Part shown: positions 24,556 through 36,289 of the stretch, piece after piece
How the letters are laid out: each line of letters begins with the position of its first letter
Numbering within the stretch: the stretch's first letter is position 1
Assembly (NCBI GenBank): GCA_963920665.1
Contig: OY987268.1
Location: 2,606,501-2,670,500, forward strand
DNA length: 64,000 nt
Direction of reading: 5' to 3'
Source of the DNA: Straminergon stramineum
Lineage: Eukaryota; Streptophyta; Bryopsida; Hypnales; Calliergonaceae
Translations under genes and position numbers: made by a program
Notes under the pieces: generated by a model
Databases searched by the model: none
Told to the model about the DNA's origin: nothing
The model's input: only the letters and a program-made list of their open reading frames with translations

Positions 24556-26972
24556 ATGATAGAGCAACACGACAAGATGACGAAGAAGAAAGGAGATCGC
24601 TATACTAGGCAACGACGCGCTCTTCTTGACCCAACGGCTAAGGCATATTGGGGATGGCGTCATGTAAATTCCGATTGGACCTTGATGACTTGCAAGTTAT
24701 TTGTGGATTGGTGCCATATCGACAAGCTATTCCCTTACCATCGACACATTCACCATGTGAGGCAAAACCAAACAAATCTTCATTATTGCAAGGACGATGC
24801 ATTTGTCCAGAGATGTATCGAAGTGTACCGAGCATTGTACGCAAAGCAAAAAATTCCATAGAGCAAAGTCTCAATGGGCATATGCCAAATGGTATATGTA
24901 GAGTTACAATTGGAGAAAACGGTAGATTAGATGACCTTCAAGACATCCAAGAATGTCACCCTTCCAACTACAAAAGACATTCCAAGGGCTGGTCCTTCAA
25001 ATAATCCTCGGCATGGGCTAAGGCCCAAGAAGAACATTATAGAAGGAATGGCAGATGAAGATTACGTTTGGTCAATGTCAACTGGAGAATCGGACTCCGA
25101 CGAAGAGGTATTGTTGGAACCTAGGGATAGGATCGAAGATACATCAATAGAAGAAAACTTATTGTTGGTGGTATCAGAAGAAGGCAATATGTGACAGACC
25201 ACAACAATGTATGGAGAACCTTTTATGTCTGTGAAACCGATAGGGGTCCGTCGTCCCAAAGATGACAAAGTGTTCCATTACGTGCAAGCTCGCTTGCAGG
25301 AAATTAATGAAGATAGGTTGGATGGGGAGAGTGAAGCCAAAGAAGATATTCCTTTGACCTTGATGAATTTGCCTTCCATGGAAGTATTGCCTGAAATGGA
25401 ACAAGAACATCCAGGTGTACTTGGAGAAGACAATAATCGGCGAACAAAGGAATCCTATAAAGTGGAGTTGGAGATGCTTTTAAAGGATCTTGAAGAAAAT
25501 GAAAGGGAGTGTGAGATCATTAAGAAGCGGAGCGCACAAGAGATTTAGGTTGAAGATGTGGACACCCTCCAAGAACTAATTCAAGCTGGACAAACTCGTT
25601 TGGCAACCCAATAAAGAGAAATGGAACAAGGGTGATTGCAAGAAACACCTGTCCTATTTTGCATCACATTTTCAATGCGGTGGTTGTTTTGTGCCATAAC
25701 TATTGGAGAAATGATTGAATGAACATGAAATTCAAAATGTAGGTTCCTCTAGCACTGATGAATGAACACAAATTAGTCTGAATTTTTCAAAATTATTTTA
25801 GGGTGTGAAATTGAATTTCATTTACATGTCACATTTGCGGTTTTGATAGTTTTTAGTACTATCGAGTACCTTTTTTGAAGGATTACATCGTCAAAACTAG
25901 ACAGTGAGCTGCTATAGTGGAATTACAACTTTTGTGAAGAGGGATTTGCAAAATCATGTTTCAATTGCCTTTGGCATTGCTCCAATGTGTGCGACGTTTA
26001 CACAACATTTTCTAAGTAATACAAAATGTTTTCCAATTTCTTCTTGCTCCATTCAATAGTTCTCTCAGTTGGCAATAATGGCCACTTTTAAATTTATTTT
26101 TCCAAAATCATTAACTATTTTTCAAAAATGGGAAAGTTCCAACTTCATTTTCTGGGGTAAATTGAAGACACTGTCAGAAAATAGTAGTCCAGGATATAGT
26201 GTAGGACTCCTTAGTACTGGGCGGGGCCCACTACGCCTGCAAATTTGTCAACGTGGATGACAAGGATTGTCCCAAAACATCATCCTTCCTTGACATCTCC
26301 TACTGTCATCCACTACCATGCGTCCATGTGTCTTCCCAGTGTTTCATCTCGATTCCAATCAACGGTCCACATTTCATCTCCTGTAACCTTCATAGTACTC
26401 GCAGGACTCGTAGTACTAATAGGACTGACGCAGCGAAAACCGAAAACGCAACAAATAGGACAAGTGTTTCTTGCAATCACCCACAACTAGAACAATTTTA
26501 CCTCAAATTCAATAAGGGAGAAGATGGAGGATCTAGTTCAAATGTCAATCATGTTATGGATGAACAGCTTCAAACAATAATGGAAAAATGTAGGATGGAA
26601 GAAAACAACCTTGCCATTGGAAAAGGAGGTGTGGAAAAGGCATGATCGACATTGAACTACTTGAAGGAGATGAAGGATGCAGACCCTATTGACCGGTCAT
26701 TGTAGTCGGATTCATTGTCTGCGGATATTGAAGATTTGTCATCCACTACGGAAATAGAGAAGTTGAAGATGAAGTTAGCTTCTGTGAAGAGATTGGAATA
26801 GAAGTTGGAAGAGAAGATGTCGTGGCCAAAGGCACACATCAAGTTCATGTCATTGTTCAAGAAGTGGTGGATCCAAAATAAGATGTGGAACCATGACCTG
26901 ACTCTTTTGAAGAGGGAAGAGAGAGTGGCAAGAGCCCAAATAGAACTAGAAAACAAGAAAAAGGAAGAATAG
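24556..26972 (+). pseudogene. Family X copy C (coiled-coil protein), split by a small transposon
   Basis: One frame runs from 24,556 with TAG and TGA stops near 24,861, 24,929, 25,194 and 25,546. The N-terminal domain (YWGWRHVNSDW, DWCHIDKLFPYHRHIHHVRQ, FVQRCIEVYRALY) matches copies A and B. Next come KTVD-stop-MTFKTSKNV, matching HVDWSTLQ of copy B (Trp to TAG), an acidic linker and a coiled coil. A transposon at 25,630-26,482 interrupts MEQ/LEQFYLKF. Removing it and one ACAA copy restores the frame, which continues with more stops to EKLKMKLASVKRLE and KKKEE at 26,972. No enzyme motif is visible. Confidence 0.62.
25630..26482. mobile_element. Small DNA transposon (853 bp), 4-bp TSD ACAA
   Basis: The inverted ends are GGGTGATTGCAAGAAACACC and, reverse complemented, GGGTGATTGCAAGAAACACT, continuing TGTCCTATTT. 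The flanking duplication is ACAA (25,626-25,629 and 26,483-26,486), and removal restores the host reading frame. The same terminus surrounds the 13.9-kb element (48,473 and 63,087). GRG ends with 4-bp duplications recall Sola elements, but no transposase is present, so the class is tentative. Confidence 0.85.
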
Positions 26973-27865
26973 GGGAAAATGGATGGAGTATAACTTAGGT
27001 GGCTCTTGTTTCTTTTATGACTATGTACTTCTTCCAAGATATATGAAGAAAAAAGGTTTGTCCTTATTTTCGTTGAAATACAAGAATAGTGATTTTTTTG
27101 TGAATGAAAATGTGTTTGCATTTGGATCCAAACATTTGAATTTTTGTCACATTTTGATGATTTCAAGTTATGTGAATGTTAATTTCTTGCAAAATTTGTG
27201 TAGTGTTTTAAAAAAAAAAAGAATTCTAATAACTTTGAATCTACACAAAGAACCTTCAATAAATTTAAAGTGCATCATCTATGAGGGTTTTAGTATAAGT
27301 TCATATGGTTGCATTTTTCCGTATTTTAACATATGGTTTGAACATATTGAAAATGACAGCATCCCCATGCTCTTCAACTCGTGAATGTATGGACTCTTCT
27401 TGAGATTTATAATTTGGGAAAAAACATCATATTAAAAAGGTACTCAAAAGAATACTTTTGGAATTGATGGAGAAATGGAAGTTATACATTTTGAGTTGTG
27501 GATTCCATGTATTTGGTTTGATCAACCAATATTGTCCCCCATTTTTCTTTTTAATTTGAAAGAGAAATTTCATAATTTTTTCCAAATTTACATACAAGCT
27601 AATTCTATTTATTTTTTATTAAGTTTGTTGGAATGGATTTGAAATGAGGTTCCCTTTATGTGGTAGTTTAAAAAAAAATTGTATTCTTAAAGTCTATAAT
27701 CATATTCTTGAAAATCTTTTTTTGAAGTATCTATAAATACCAAGTCAAACCTTTGGATAGGGTTTAGGGTTTAATAAAATACCTATCTAAATTAGGATGA
27801 CTTTCATCTAGAAATTCACCGATGGAATGCTAAGAGGTTAACAGAAATGGACTTGGTTCCTAAAC
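26973..27865. other. AT-rich non-coding stretch
   Basis: A 133-codon frame at 26,983-27,384 is Phe/Ile/Leu-rich without motifs and is probably a composition artefact. A telomere-like word (ATAGGGTTTAGGG) occurs near 27,758. Confidence 0.5.
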
Positions 27866-27869
27866 GTAA

Positions 27870-28115
27870 GCCTGGTCACCCTTCAAGTACCTGAGGTCGC
27901 CCCCCTTCTACCTATAGTTGCCTCCTTCTACCTGCAGTTGCCCCCCCTAGACCTACACTCCCCCCCTAAACCTGTAGTCGCGCTTTCATCTGCACGCACG
28001 CTCCTAGCACAAACCGTCAATCCACAGTCGCCCACGAGGCGATTGCACCTATTATAAGGTCGCCCGTTTCCTGCACCCATTCTTGCTCTCAGTGGGCGAC
28101 TTGCGGTGCTAGCAG
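27870..28115. repeat. GC-rich array 5' of the hAT transposase gene
   Basis: Contains CTGAGGTCGCCCCCCTTCTA, CCTGCAGTTGCCCCCC, CCTGTAGTCGCG and CCACAGTCGCCCACGAGGCG. It is in the same CCC orientation relative to the gene as the other arrays. Confidence 0.7.
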
Positions 28116-31100
28116 GATTGCAGTATAAAGCTGAAGGGCCGGACTTTGATTTTCACCTTGCTTCGGGGATGAACTCATGACTTGAATCTTCGAAAGAGGC
28201 TTCTTGCAGATGTTTGGTTCTTTGGAGGGCAACGACTTGGTTTAAGTGGTTTAAAAGACCGTTCAAAGCAAGTGGCTTTGCCATTCTTTTTTCTAAATCA
28301 AGGCTCTGATTCATATGATAATATTGTTTTAAGAACCCATAGGCAAGGGACAATATGGCTGGTCGGGGTGAGGGGAAGAGGACTACCATTAATGATACAA
28401 GGAGAGCCATGAAGGAGTGGGACCCTTGGTTGGTTGTAGACACTGACGGTCAATTTGCGGGAAATACATGAACATGTGTTTTTTGTAGGTGGACCTCCGT
28501 GTTTGTATAGAAGCGAGCATTCTGTCACTTTGGATTTGGTAGTAGGACTGCATCGGATCAATGTAAGAAAATCCCATGGGCAGTATTGCAAAAGTTTAGG
28601 ACTTGTCGTGGGGTTGTTTCGAAGGAAATGAGCTTTGAACAAATGCATGAGGAGGTTCCAGAATTTGATGTTGTGGATGAGACTGTGGTAGAGCCTATGT
28701 TTGAAGGGGGTAGGGAGAGGTCAGAGGAGCCTAGTGCTATGAATGAACCAATGCTTCCTAGTACAGATTCAGTAGATTCTACTCCTCAAACAATTTTGAG
28801 AAGAAGGAATAACCCTTCCATTTCTAGGCAAACTAACATGGATGAGGCATTACAAAATAGTATGAGAGCAAAGTTGGATACCATGTGGGCTTCCTTCTTT
28901 TATGAGGCTGGCATCACATTCAATGTTGCACGCCACCTTGCCTTTGTGAAAGCAATGAAAGAGACAGCAGCATTAGGACTACGATACCAATCGCCCTCAT
29001 ACAATGCTTTGTGTACAAGAATGATAGAGCCAAAGAAGGAAAGTGTTTCTAAAATGGTCACTGAGCGCACAAAGCACTCTATGGAAGTTTATGGAGCGAC
29101 TATTTGTTTGGATGGTTGGTCTGATACTAATAGCTGTCCATTATTGAATTTAATGCTCGTGTATCCTGCAGGGGATGTAATTCTTGAATCGGTGGACACC
29201 ACGGGGGAGAAAAAGGACATTGCGTATACAACGAATATGATGGCACAATACATAGAAGAGGTTGGCCCCAAAAACAATGTCCAACTATGTACAGATAATG
29301 CCGCTGTCATGACGGGGACTTTGAAGGCGTTATAAGAGAAATATCCTCACATGTATACATGAGGATGCACAGCACACATTTTGGACTTGCTTTTGGAAGA
29401 CTAGGCAAAAGATGGCAAGGTGAAGAAAGTAGTACTACGTTGTATGCAAATTGTAAAGTACATCAAGAAGTACCATTCCACATTGGCTCTCTTCTGGAAG
29501 TACTCCCCGGACAAGGCATTGCGAATGCCTTCTAAAACACGCTTTGCAGTGAACTTCCTCATGATATCACATGTGGTGGAGTGCAAGTCAGCGTTGATTC
29601 GAGTGATAATGGATGAGACATATGTACAATTTGAGGCTAATTTGGAACGTTGCAAAAATGGAGATATATTGAAAATGCGAGCCCATAAAGCGCGGGTGGA
29701 CATTCATTTGGAATCTTTTTGGGTGGAGTGTGATAATTTTTTGCACATGGTGGAGCTCGTCCTTATTGCTCTCCAAGTGTTTGATGGGAAAGCCCCAGCA
29801 ATGCCTAAGGCTTGGTTGGTTATGAAGACTCTTCAAGAGCATGTGAGGAGCTTGAGAAACAAACCTTTTTTTCTAAATGATGAAACTATGACAAAGTTTG
29901 AGAAGCATTTCGAGGCTCGTTGGAAATTGATGCTCACAAACCTACATTATGCAAGGGCACTCTTAAATCCTTTCTTGATTGAAGTAGGAACCCTTCGTAA
30001 GGACGGTGTGGCCAAAAGAGCCTTAAATCGGGTACTTCGAAAAATGAATGAGTCATTGGGACTATCATACATGGAGGCACTACTAGAGCTTACGCAGTTC
30101 AAAGAGAAGATAGGCCCTTTTGACCCCTTAGAAGAAGCTCCTGATATTACACAGTGTAAACTAATGCCTCATCAATGGTGGAATCTTGTAGGTGCTAATG
30201 TTCTCCCAAAAATTGCAATGAGAGTTCTATCTTTGACGTGCTCAGCATCATCATGTGAAAGGAATTGGAGCATGTATTTGTTTGTGTACAATAAAGTGCA
30301 AAATTGCCTAACCACATCCAAGGCAGAAACATTGGTGTATATCTACACCAACAGTAAACTTGAATGTGAGAAACGTGGACGCAATCCTGCAATGTTCTAC
30401 GAAAAATACCTTGTGGATGGAAATAGCTCGGAAGAGAATGAGGAGCCGTTAGCTGTAGGATCCTCAGGGAATGGTGACCCAGTCAGAATGGCTCGAGCTG
30501 ATGAGAACGTTAGGCTAATAGAAGAGCACCTACGTGGAAATATGTGGGTAGGAATGCAGGATTGATTCGTAGAGAAGACAGTCCTCCACGGAGGCACAAC
30601 TATGGAAACCCATTTACAACTGAGAATAATAGGTACTACTTTGAGGAGGAGGAGGTTCAACATGCACCGCGAAGGCCCCTGCAACTCTACTTCTCTGCTA
30701 GGGATAGGAATGTACCTCCTCCAATAAATTCATCGCCGACGAGGGCAAGTACTCCCGACAATCCCAATGAAGGCATAAATAATCCAATGCCAACAAGAGC
30801 TGAGGAAGCAAGATCTCCAAATATTGTAGATCAGGGTTCTATAAGGGTAATGAACCTACGAAGTGTTGCTCGAGTTGCTAAGGTAAATGAAAGGCAAGAG
30901 GAGGCAACACCGCCAATACACATTGAAGGTGTAGTGCATACAAGCAGTCCACTTTCTCCATTACGAACCCCTTAAGAATAGAAAATGTAGAATATGATTC
31001 AGATTTGCCCTTGCAAGCTGTTATGAACAGGAATCGTATTGTGCCCTTAAGTGGAGGAGGAAACGCAAACAATGCTAGGGCGACTAGGTCTATACCTAGT

Positions 31101-31582
31101 CGCCTTATTAGGCCACCCTTGCATAATAGTCCTCTTAGGACAATTGATAATGAAGTCCATGCCTCTACTCCTCAACCCACTCAACCCTCCTCAATTTCTA
31201 GCCTTGGAGAATCATCCTTGCCCGTGCGTGAAGGCACAAGAGGACAGAAAAAGCAATTGAGGAAGACGAAGGAGAGGCTGCAAAGAAATCCCAAACGACA
31301 GAACCATGTTGTCCAAAGATTCATCATGGGTGATGTCACAATGCGGAATTTTCGATTTTCTTGGTTTACCTAGTAAAGCTAACCGGAAAATAAATATAAG
31401 TGTCCGGAATTAGCTTAGGAACCATTTAGATCTGAAAGAAGAAGCGGAAAGTGAGATAGTGGGAAGATCCCCACAACCCAGTTTTCAGGGAGTGGACGTA
31501 TAGAAGCGGATTGTCTGACCGGATACTTTGTGTGAACCGGATCCGGATTAGGTCAGGATGAGGTGGCAGGGAGTCCAACGGC

Positions 31583-31590
31583 TATAAAAG
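31583..31590 (+). promoter_or_regulatory. TATA box of leader unit 1
   Basis: TATAAAAG lies in the conserved context GGCTATAAAAGAGCT. It is present at the equivalent position in both leader units. Confidence 0.7.
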
Positions 31591-31987
31591 AGCTAGAGCT
31601 ACCTAGGTCAAGGTCTTTCTCATCTTGGTTTGCTCAATGCTCTCTGTGCTTTGCATACCCACCCCCCCGCGCCTGTCACTTAGTTTCTCGTGGCAGTCTT
31701 TTGTGCCAGTGTCCGTTGTGAGGTGTCACAACGCGAAATTTCCAAATCTTATGGTTTACCTAGTAAAGCTAACCGGAAAATAAATATAGGTATCCGGGTT
31801 TAGTTTAGGAACCACTTAGATCCGAAATAAGAAGCGTAAAGTGAGATAGTGGAAAAATTCACAGAGAGCTATTTGAGTAAGGGAACAGATAGACACGGGC
31901 CGTCTAACCGGATAGGTGACAAACCGGATACCCTACATAAACCGGATCCGGGTTAGGGCATGATGACGTGGCAGGGAGTCCAATGGC

Positions 31988-31995
31988 TATAAAAG
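31988..31995 (+). promoter_or_regulatory. TATA box of leader unit 2
   Basis: TATAAAAG in GGCTATAAAAGAGCTC, about 275 bp upstream of the ATG at 32,264. It is the likely promoter of the gag-like ORF. Confidence 0.7.
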
Positions 31996-32263
31996 AGCTC
32001 GAGCTGCCTAGGTCAAGGTCTTTCTCATCTCTGTTGCTCAGTGCTCTCTGTGCTCTGTGCTTAGTCCGCCCTCCTCTCGCCTGTCGCTTAGTTTTTCGTG
32101 GCAGACTTTTATACCAGTATCCGTCGTGAGGTCCTGCGGTCTTTGAGTGTTCAAGCTTTAATTGCCGGTTGAGATCGGGGAGTGAAAGCGAGAACGAGAC
32201 GTGCGGCTAGGAGAGACAGTGAGGGAGTATCGGAAAGGGTCGCGAGTATACTCACCCGCATCC

Positions 32264-33934
32264 ATGCCGCAGCTTAGAAGGAGTAGAGGCGGACAGGCCA
32301 GTACACCACCAACGGAAGTGAAGCTCCGGAAGGTAGTTCCGGTTATTCCCTCCACTGAACCAGCCAAGTCCCAACTCATGGAAGATTTAAACTCCATGGG
32401 TTGCCTAGGGTTTTTAGGGAAACCCTGGGGCTTCAAGGAAGAGTCCATAGTCAAGGAACTCTTGGGCAAGCTGTCCAATGAGTTTGACAACACTCTGAGA
32501 GCTGTCCTACAGGGGTGGATGGAAAACGTTTGGAGAGAAGTCTATAGTTTCCGGTTAGGAGGGCTAGGAATGGCAAGCCGGAAGGATGAGTTCTGCTACG
32601 GGAAGTTCGAGGGAGCGGTCAACCCGAAGGATGGATATGCGGTGGAGGACTACATCGATGAACGGCAACACCGGCTACTGAAGTTCTTAGTTCCGGTCGT
32701 GCATCCGGAAAAACCGACGAAGGTGACTATCTCCCTCGCCAACACTATTTTCGGCGCTTTGAGAGGAGACCGGAAAGTAGACTGGGCTCGGATCATTTCC
32801 AAGATGGTCACCCAACTCGTAGGTAGGGTGGGAAAGAGTAGGGCCACCCCGATGTGCCCCTATCTCATGCACCTCTACCATTTCCACCAGCTCCTGAGCG
32901 CACCAGAGGAGAAGAGGTGGAAGGCTCAGGAAACTCTCCTGAGGTACGGGGAATCGGACACGGATGAAGAGATGGAATCCAGTTCCGATCCCGAGGAGAA
33001 CAACGAGTCACAAGAGGAAGAGCCGCCGATGCTGCCCATCAAACGGCAGAAGACGACCTCTCCCAACAAGCGGGGCACGCCGCCTGCTCGCGAAACCCCA
33101 ACCCCAAAGGAGAAACCGGAGGTCGAGAAAACGGTGTCAGAAGAATCGGATCCCGAGGATCCGCTCAAGGCGCTCGTGAAGACTTTATGCGATATACGAG
33201 CGGATTGGGAGTTGAAGAAGAAGATCCTAGTAGCAATCGGGAAGATAGTGGGAGCGCCACTCGACAAGGAGCTACCAAAGAAAGTGGCGGGTTGCATTTC
33301 CGATTCGGTTGAGGCTCGGAAGTAGGAAGCAGAGATCCGCCGACTGCAAGAGGAGGTGGATCGGATGAAGGCAGAGATCTTGGTGCACAAGGAGAACTTC
33401 GCCGCCACCAAGGCCATTGCAGAAGACACTCGGCAGGTGATGGAGCGAGTGAAGGCCACGTTCAGGGAGACCGGAACGGCTGTCACCAGAGCAAAGTTGT
33501 TTGACGAGCGGGTACACGAAGAGAAGAAGCTATCCGGTTCCCGGATGGTGAGGATTCTCAACAACTTTGCCGAGCAGGTGGAAACGGCAATGAAGGAAGC
33601 ACGAAAGGCAGCGGACCGGATGGAGGAGAGTACCCGGATACTGTCGGGAGCAACTTGCTCTCGCAATATTCGACTCTCGGGAATCTCTCTCTTGGATTCG
33701 TTTCCAGATGTGATGATAGGAGAGGGGACTGAATCGACCCCTAAGTCCAAGAGATCGGAGGCGAAAGCGACGTCTAGAACCGCCATTGACTTGGACTCAC
33801 CAACTAGGTCCCCAAAAGGCAATCCAGTCCCTCGACCTCCGGAGGTTGAGAGGAATCGGAATCTGAATGACGTTTTTGTGCAGATGGACCCGGGAGCGGA
33901 CAACGCGACCATCGGATCGCGAATAGAACCTTAG
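32264..33934 (+). pseudogene. Gag-like ORF, copy 3 (best preserved)
   Basis: Begins MPQLRRSRGG at 32,264. The frame is open to 33,934 apart from one TAG at 33,323-33,325 in EARK/EAEIRRLQ, where copy context suggests Gln. The first 230 residues form the ORF1-like domain (EDLNSMGCLGFLGKPWGF, VTISLANTIFGALRG, CPYLMHLYHFHQLL). An acidic Ser/Glu segment and a nuclear-type basic patch (KRQKTTSPNKRG) come next. A coiled coil (33.18-33.65 kb) and an unstructured tail follow. No zinc knuckle, protease or polymerase is visible. Plant retroelement ORF1 proteins with comparable layout are known; this assignment is by appearance only. Confidence 0.65.
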
Positions 33935-35420
33935 GACGTACAATAGGTAGGGTAGGAGCGGAAACGGATATTGTTCTAGTCCAGAAGGGAGTAGGTAGGA
34001 ACGAAAAGTCTGTCCGAGATGGCAGCGGAACTTTCGGGGGTTTTCCCGCCCAAATGTAACTTTTTGAAATGTATATAGTTAGCGCCCGCGAGGGACGCTG
34101 AGAGTCTTCTTTTTGCATTTCTGTTGTACCTTTGTATGCGCTTTGTGTTGTGTGTGTCTCCCAAACTTGGCAGGTTTTGCATGATGCAGAGTTAGGAAGG
34201 CGTAAGGCAGATTTGTGATTAGATTTCTCCCCTTAGTGCGATAGTTTCCGATCTTTAGTGTGTGTGCAGGTTGCGTAAGAGTTGGGAGTGTATTTCAGTG
34301 CCTCAGCAGGATCTAGGGTTTGAAGTTCCGGGTGAGATAGCCGCTATTAGGCTAGGCGTATAGGGAGGGGTATCCTTAGCCGCACTAGAACTCCTAGACG
34401 GGTAGTCCGGTTGAGTGTCCGACCTATTGAGAGATCTCACCACCTTTGTTGGTAGATGGAATGATCCTAGGTACTGTTGGAACGGACGAGTACACTTGCA
34501 GCCACCTAGCGCCGCACGGATAGGAGCTGGCATTCAGGTCGTTGTAGTAAGAACGGATCGTACGGGGGATCTCTGTGTGACCTGCACTCCGGATAGCTAT
34601 CGGGAGTGTTGTGAGAGATCAAATTGAATCCAAGTTAGTTAGGAGAGGAAAGGAGAGAACAGTGGGTCTTCAACCACTATAATCCGTAGAAGGAGTAGTG
34701 GGCCTACCACTCAGAAACCCAAGCGGCGAACCCTCTGATTGTCCAACAGAGGCAAAACTAAACCGGAAGAGAGTTGAGGAGGAACAGGAACCATCCGGAG
34801 CGGATTGGTTCAGAGTAGTACCAGGACCGGAACTGTGTAGGTCCTGGAGATTGAGAGGATTGGGTTATCCGGAGGTTTACGGAATCGGGTGGGAAGTAAT
34901 CCGGTCCTAAGTCCTCCTGGTGGTTTGTTGTTTCCAGTTTCAGATCTAGGACCGAAAAGAAAGTTTGAGAGGTTGAGGGAGCTTACTCGCCTAAACCAAG
35001 TAAATACTTTACAAAATCTCGTGGGTTCGATCTTTAGAGTCACTTCGTTATGCTCTAGAGTGATTTTTGTGAGCATAATAGGGAATTTACTTATCCTGTG
35101 CTGCGACAGGTGAAGCCAATTCCACTCGAAACATTGGACAATCCAATAGAGGCAGATGACACCCTACATCCAACACTGATGGAACAACAGATGCATTGAG
35201 GTTGACTAAACGATTGGTGCAAACTAGTGGCGATGGTTTTGTGGATACTGAAGTGTGGAACGTGAATTCAGAGGTAGAACATGAAGTGCAAAACGAACGA
35301 GTACCAAGGGAGGATGACGAGAATGACAACCGTGATGATAGTGAAAGGGTGGAGAAGTCGGATGATGATTCTAACTCTAACGTTGATGAGGTGCCTAGTG
35401 ATTACACATTTTCACCATAA

Positions 35421-36280
35421 CTTTATAAATATAGATTTAGAGGTAGTGAAGTGGTAATGTAATGCTTTTGCATAATTTTGGTGTGTTGAAGTTTTCTAGC
35501 TTAAGTTCATAGGCAAATAGCCTATAGATGATTTTTGTGTAGTATCTACTTTAGTATGGAAGCATGTTAGTGTTAGAATTACAAAGTTCTGTTCATTGTC
35601 TTTAGTGTGGACTTCTATAGGTGTAGAAGTGGAGATCTTAACAAAGTTCATGGAAGTACAGTTGAAGTAGAAGTTCATTTATAAGACTGGGTCACTATTC
35701 TATTAGTGTGTACAACTTATAATTATGGTAATATTAATTATCCTTACTTTTTTCTTGTTTTTGTATCTATTTTTGGTGTAATTATTATATCCAATTGCAA
35801 TATTGGCTTCTACACTACAATAGGAGTAGAAAATTAGAATTAGAAATTTCCAACCATATGTAATAAAAAAATGTAGAACTCAGAGGCTCCTATGAATGAG
35901 TGAATGACCATAGAATGTGAAGTATTTAATTTAAGGCTTAGGAGAATGCAATGGCACATGGAAACTAAAGGATCCTAAATCGTGAGCTAGATTGAAATGG
36001 TCGTTATATCCATGTTTGCAATTGCAACGACACACGAGGTTGCTCTTAATCTTTTACGGATAGACTAGTGAGTATGAAAATCATCCCCAATGGAACTATG
36101 TGATGTGACGTACTTGCCTTACCCCCCACAAAAATACTCATTTCCAGTTTGTGGACTAAGTAAGATCTTTCTTTTGGGACCAAATTTTCCAAGATGGACA
36201 ATTGCACTTATGTCATACATCAGAAGTTCTTGTCATCCGCGAAACAAAAAAAATTCCTCGGTGTTGTGTATGGGATAAAG
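35421..36280. other. AT-rich stretch after the hAT gene
   Basis: Non-coding as far as can be seen. A short imperfect inverted repeat involving TAGAAGT/ACTTCTA words lies near 35.6 kb. No element end for the hAT gene was recognised. Confidence 0.5.
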
Positions 36281-36289
36281 CCAAGATCG

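Larger units (their letters stand above)
31334..32130 (+). repeat. Tandem duplicated leader/promoter (about 390 bp x 2)
   Basis: Unit 1 starts TGTCACAATGCGG (31,334) and unit 2 TGTCACAACGCG (31,724). Both contain TTTACCTAGTAAAGCTAACC, GGCAGGGAGTCCAA, a TATA box and GTCAAGGTCTTTCTCATCT at the same spacing. They differ by scattered substitutions, so the duplication is not recent. Confidence 0.85.
31334..35108 (+). mobile_element. 3,775-bp TGTC...GACA element carrying the gag-like ORF, 5-bp TSD
   Basis: The element begins TGTCACAATGCGGAATT and ends CTGTGCTGCGACA. It is flanked by the perfect duplication GGTGA (31,329-31,333 and 35,109-35,113). Excision of the element plus one repeat restores the hAT reading frame, which fixes both ends. 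TG/CA ends and 5-bp duplication are what a retroviral-type integrase makes, yet I see no long terminal repeat at the 3' side. The 5' side has two tandem leader copies instead. It encodes only the gag-like ORF, so it is non-autonomous. Possible explanations are a LARD-like derivative with one LTR lost or a novel terminal structure. Confidence 0.8.
28355..35420 (+). pseudogene. hAT-type transposase (BED-like finger, DUF659, C-terminal dimerisation domain), split by a nested element
   Basis: From ATG 28,355 one frame runs to 30,565 with stops at about 28,473, 28,508, 29,333, 29,360 and 29,402. It begins with a degenerate BED-like finger (CVFC ... FCHF ... QCKKIPWAVLQKF). DUF659-type sequence follows: HSMEVYGATICLDGWSD, LCTDNAAVMTG and GCTAHILDLLLED. 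The hAT dimerisation region is recognisable as LTCSASSCERNWSMY. The frame then shifts near 30.54 and 30.97 kb into a disordered tail. The 3,775-bp element at 31,334-35,108 interrupts it. Removing that and one GGTGA copy restores MGEANSTRN and an acidic C-terminus ending at 35,420. The hAT acidic residues could not all be placed. The intact relative might have mobilised the hAT MITEs here, but their termini were not found around it. Confidence 0.78.

Noticed and set aside
31334..32130. A pair of long terminal repeats
   Set aside because: The two similar 390-bp units are adjacent at the same end with no internal domain between them, and no copy occurs at the other end.
32926..33912. 328-codon minus-strand frame
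   Set aside because: It is antisense to the gag-like ORF, Ser/Phe/Arg-biased, and not matched in the other copies.
35810..35830. CACTACAATAGG as a second CACTA terminus
   Set aside because: Only seven bases match, and no partner end or 3-bp duplication was found.
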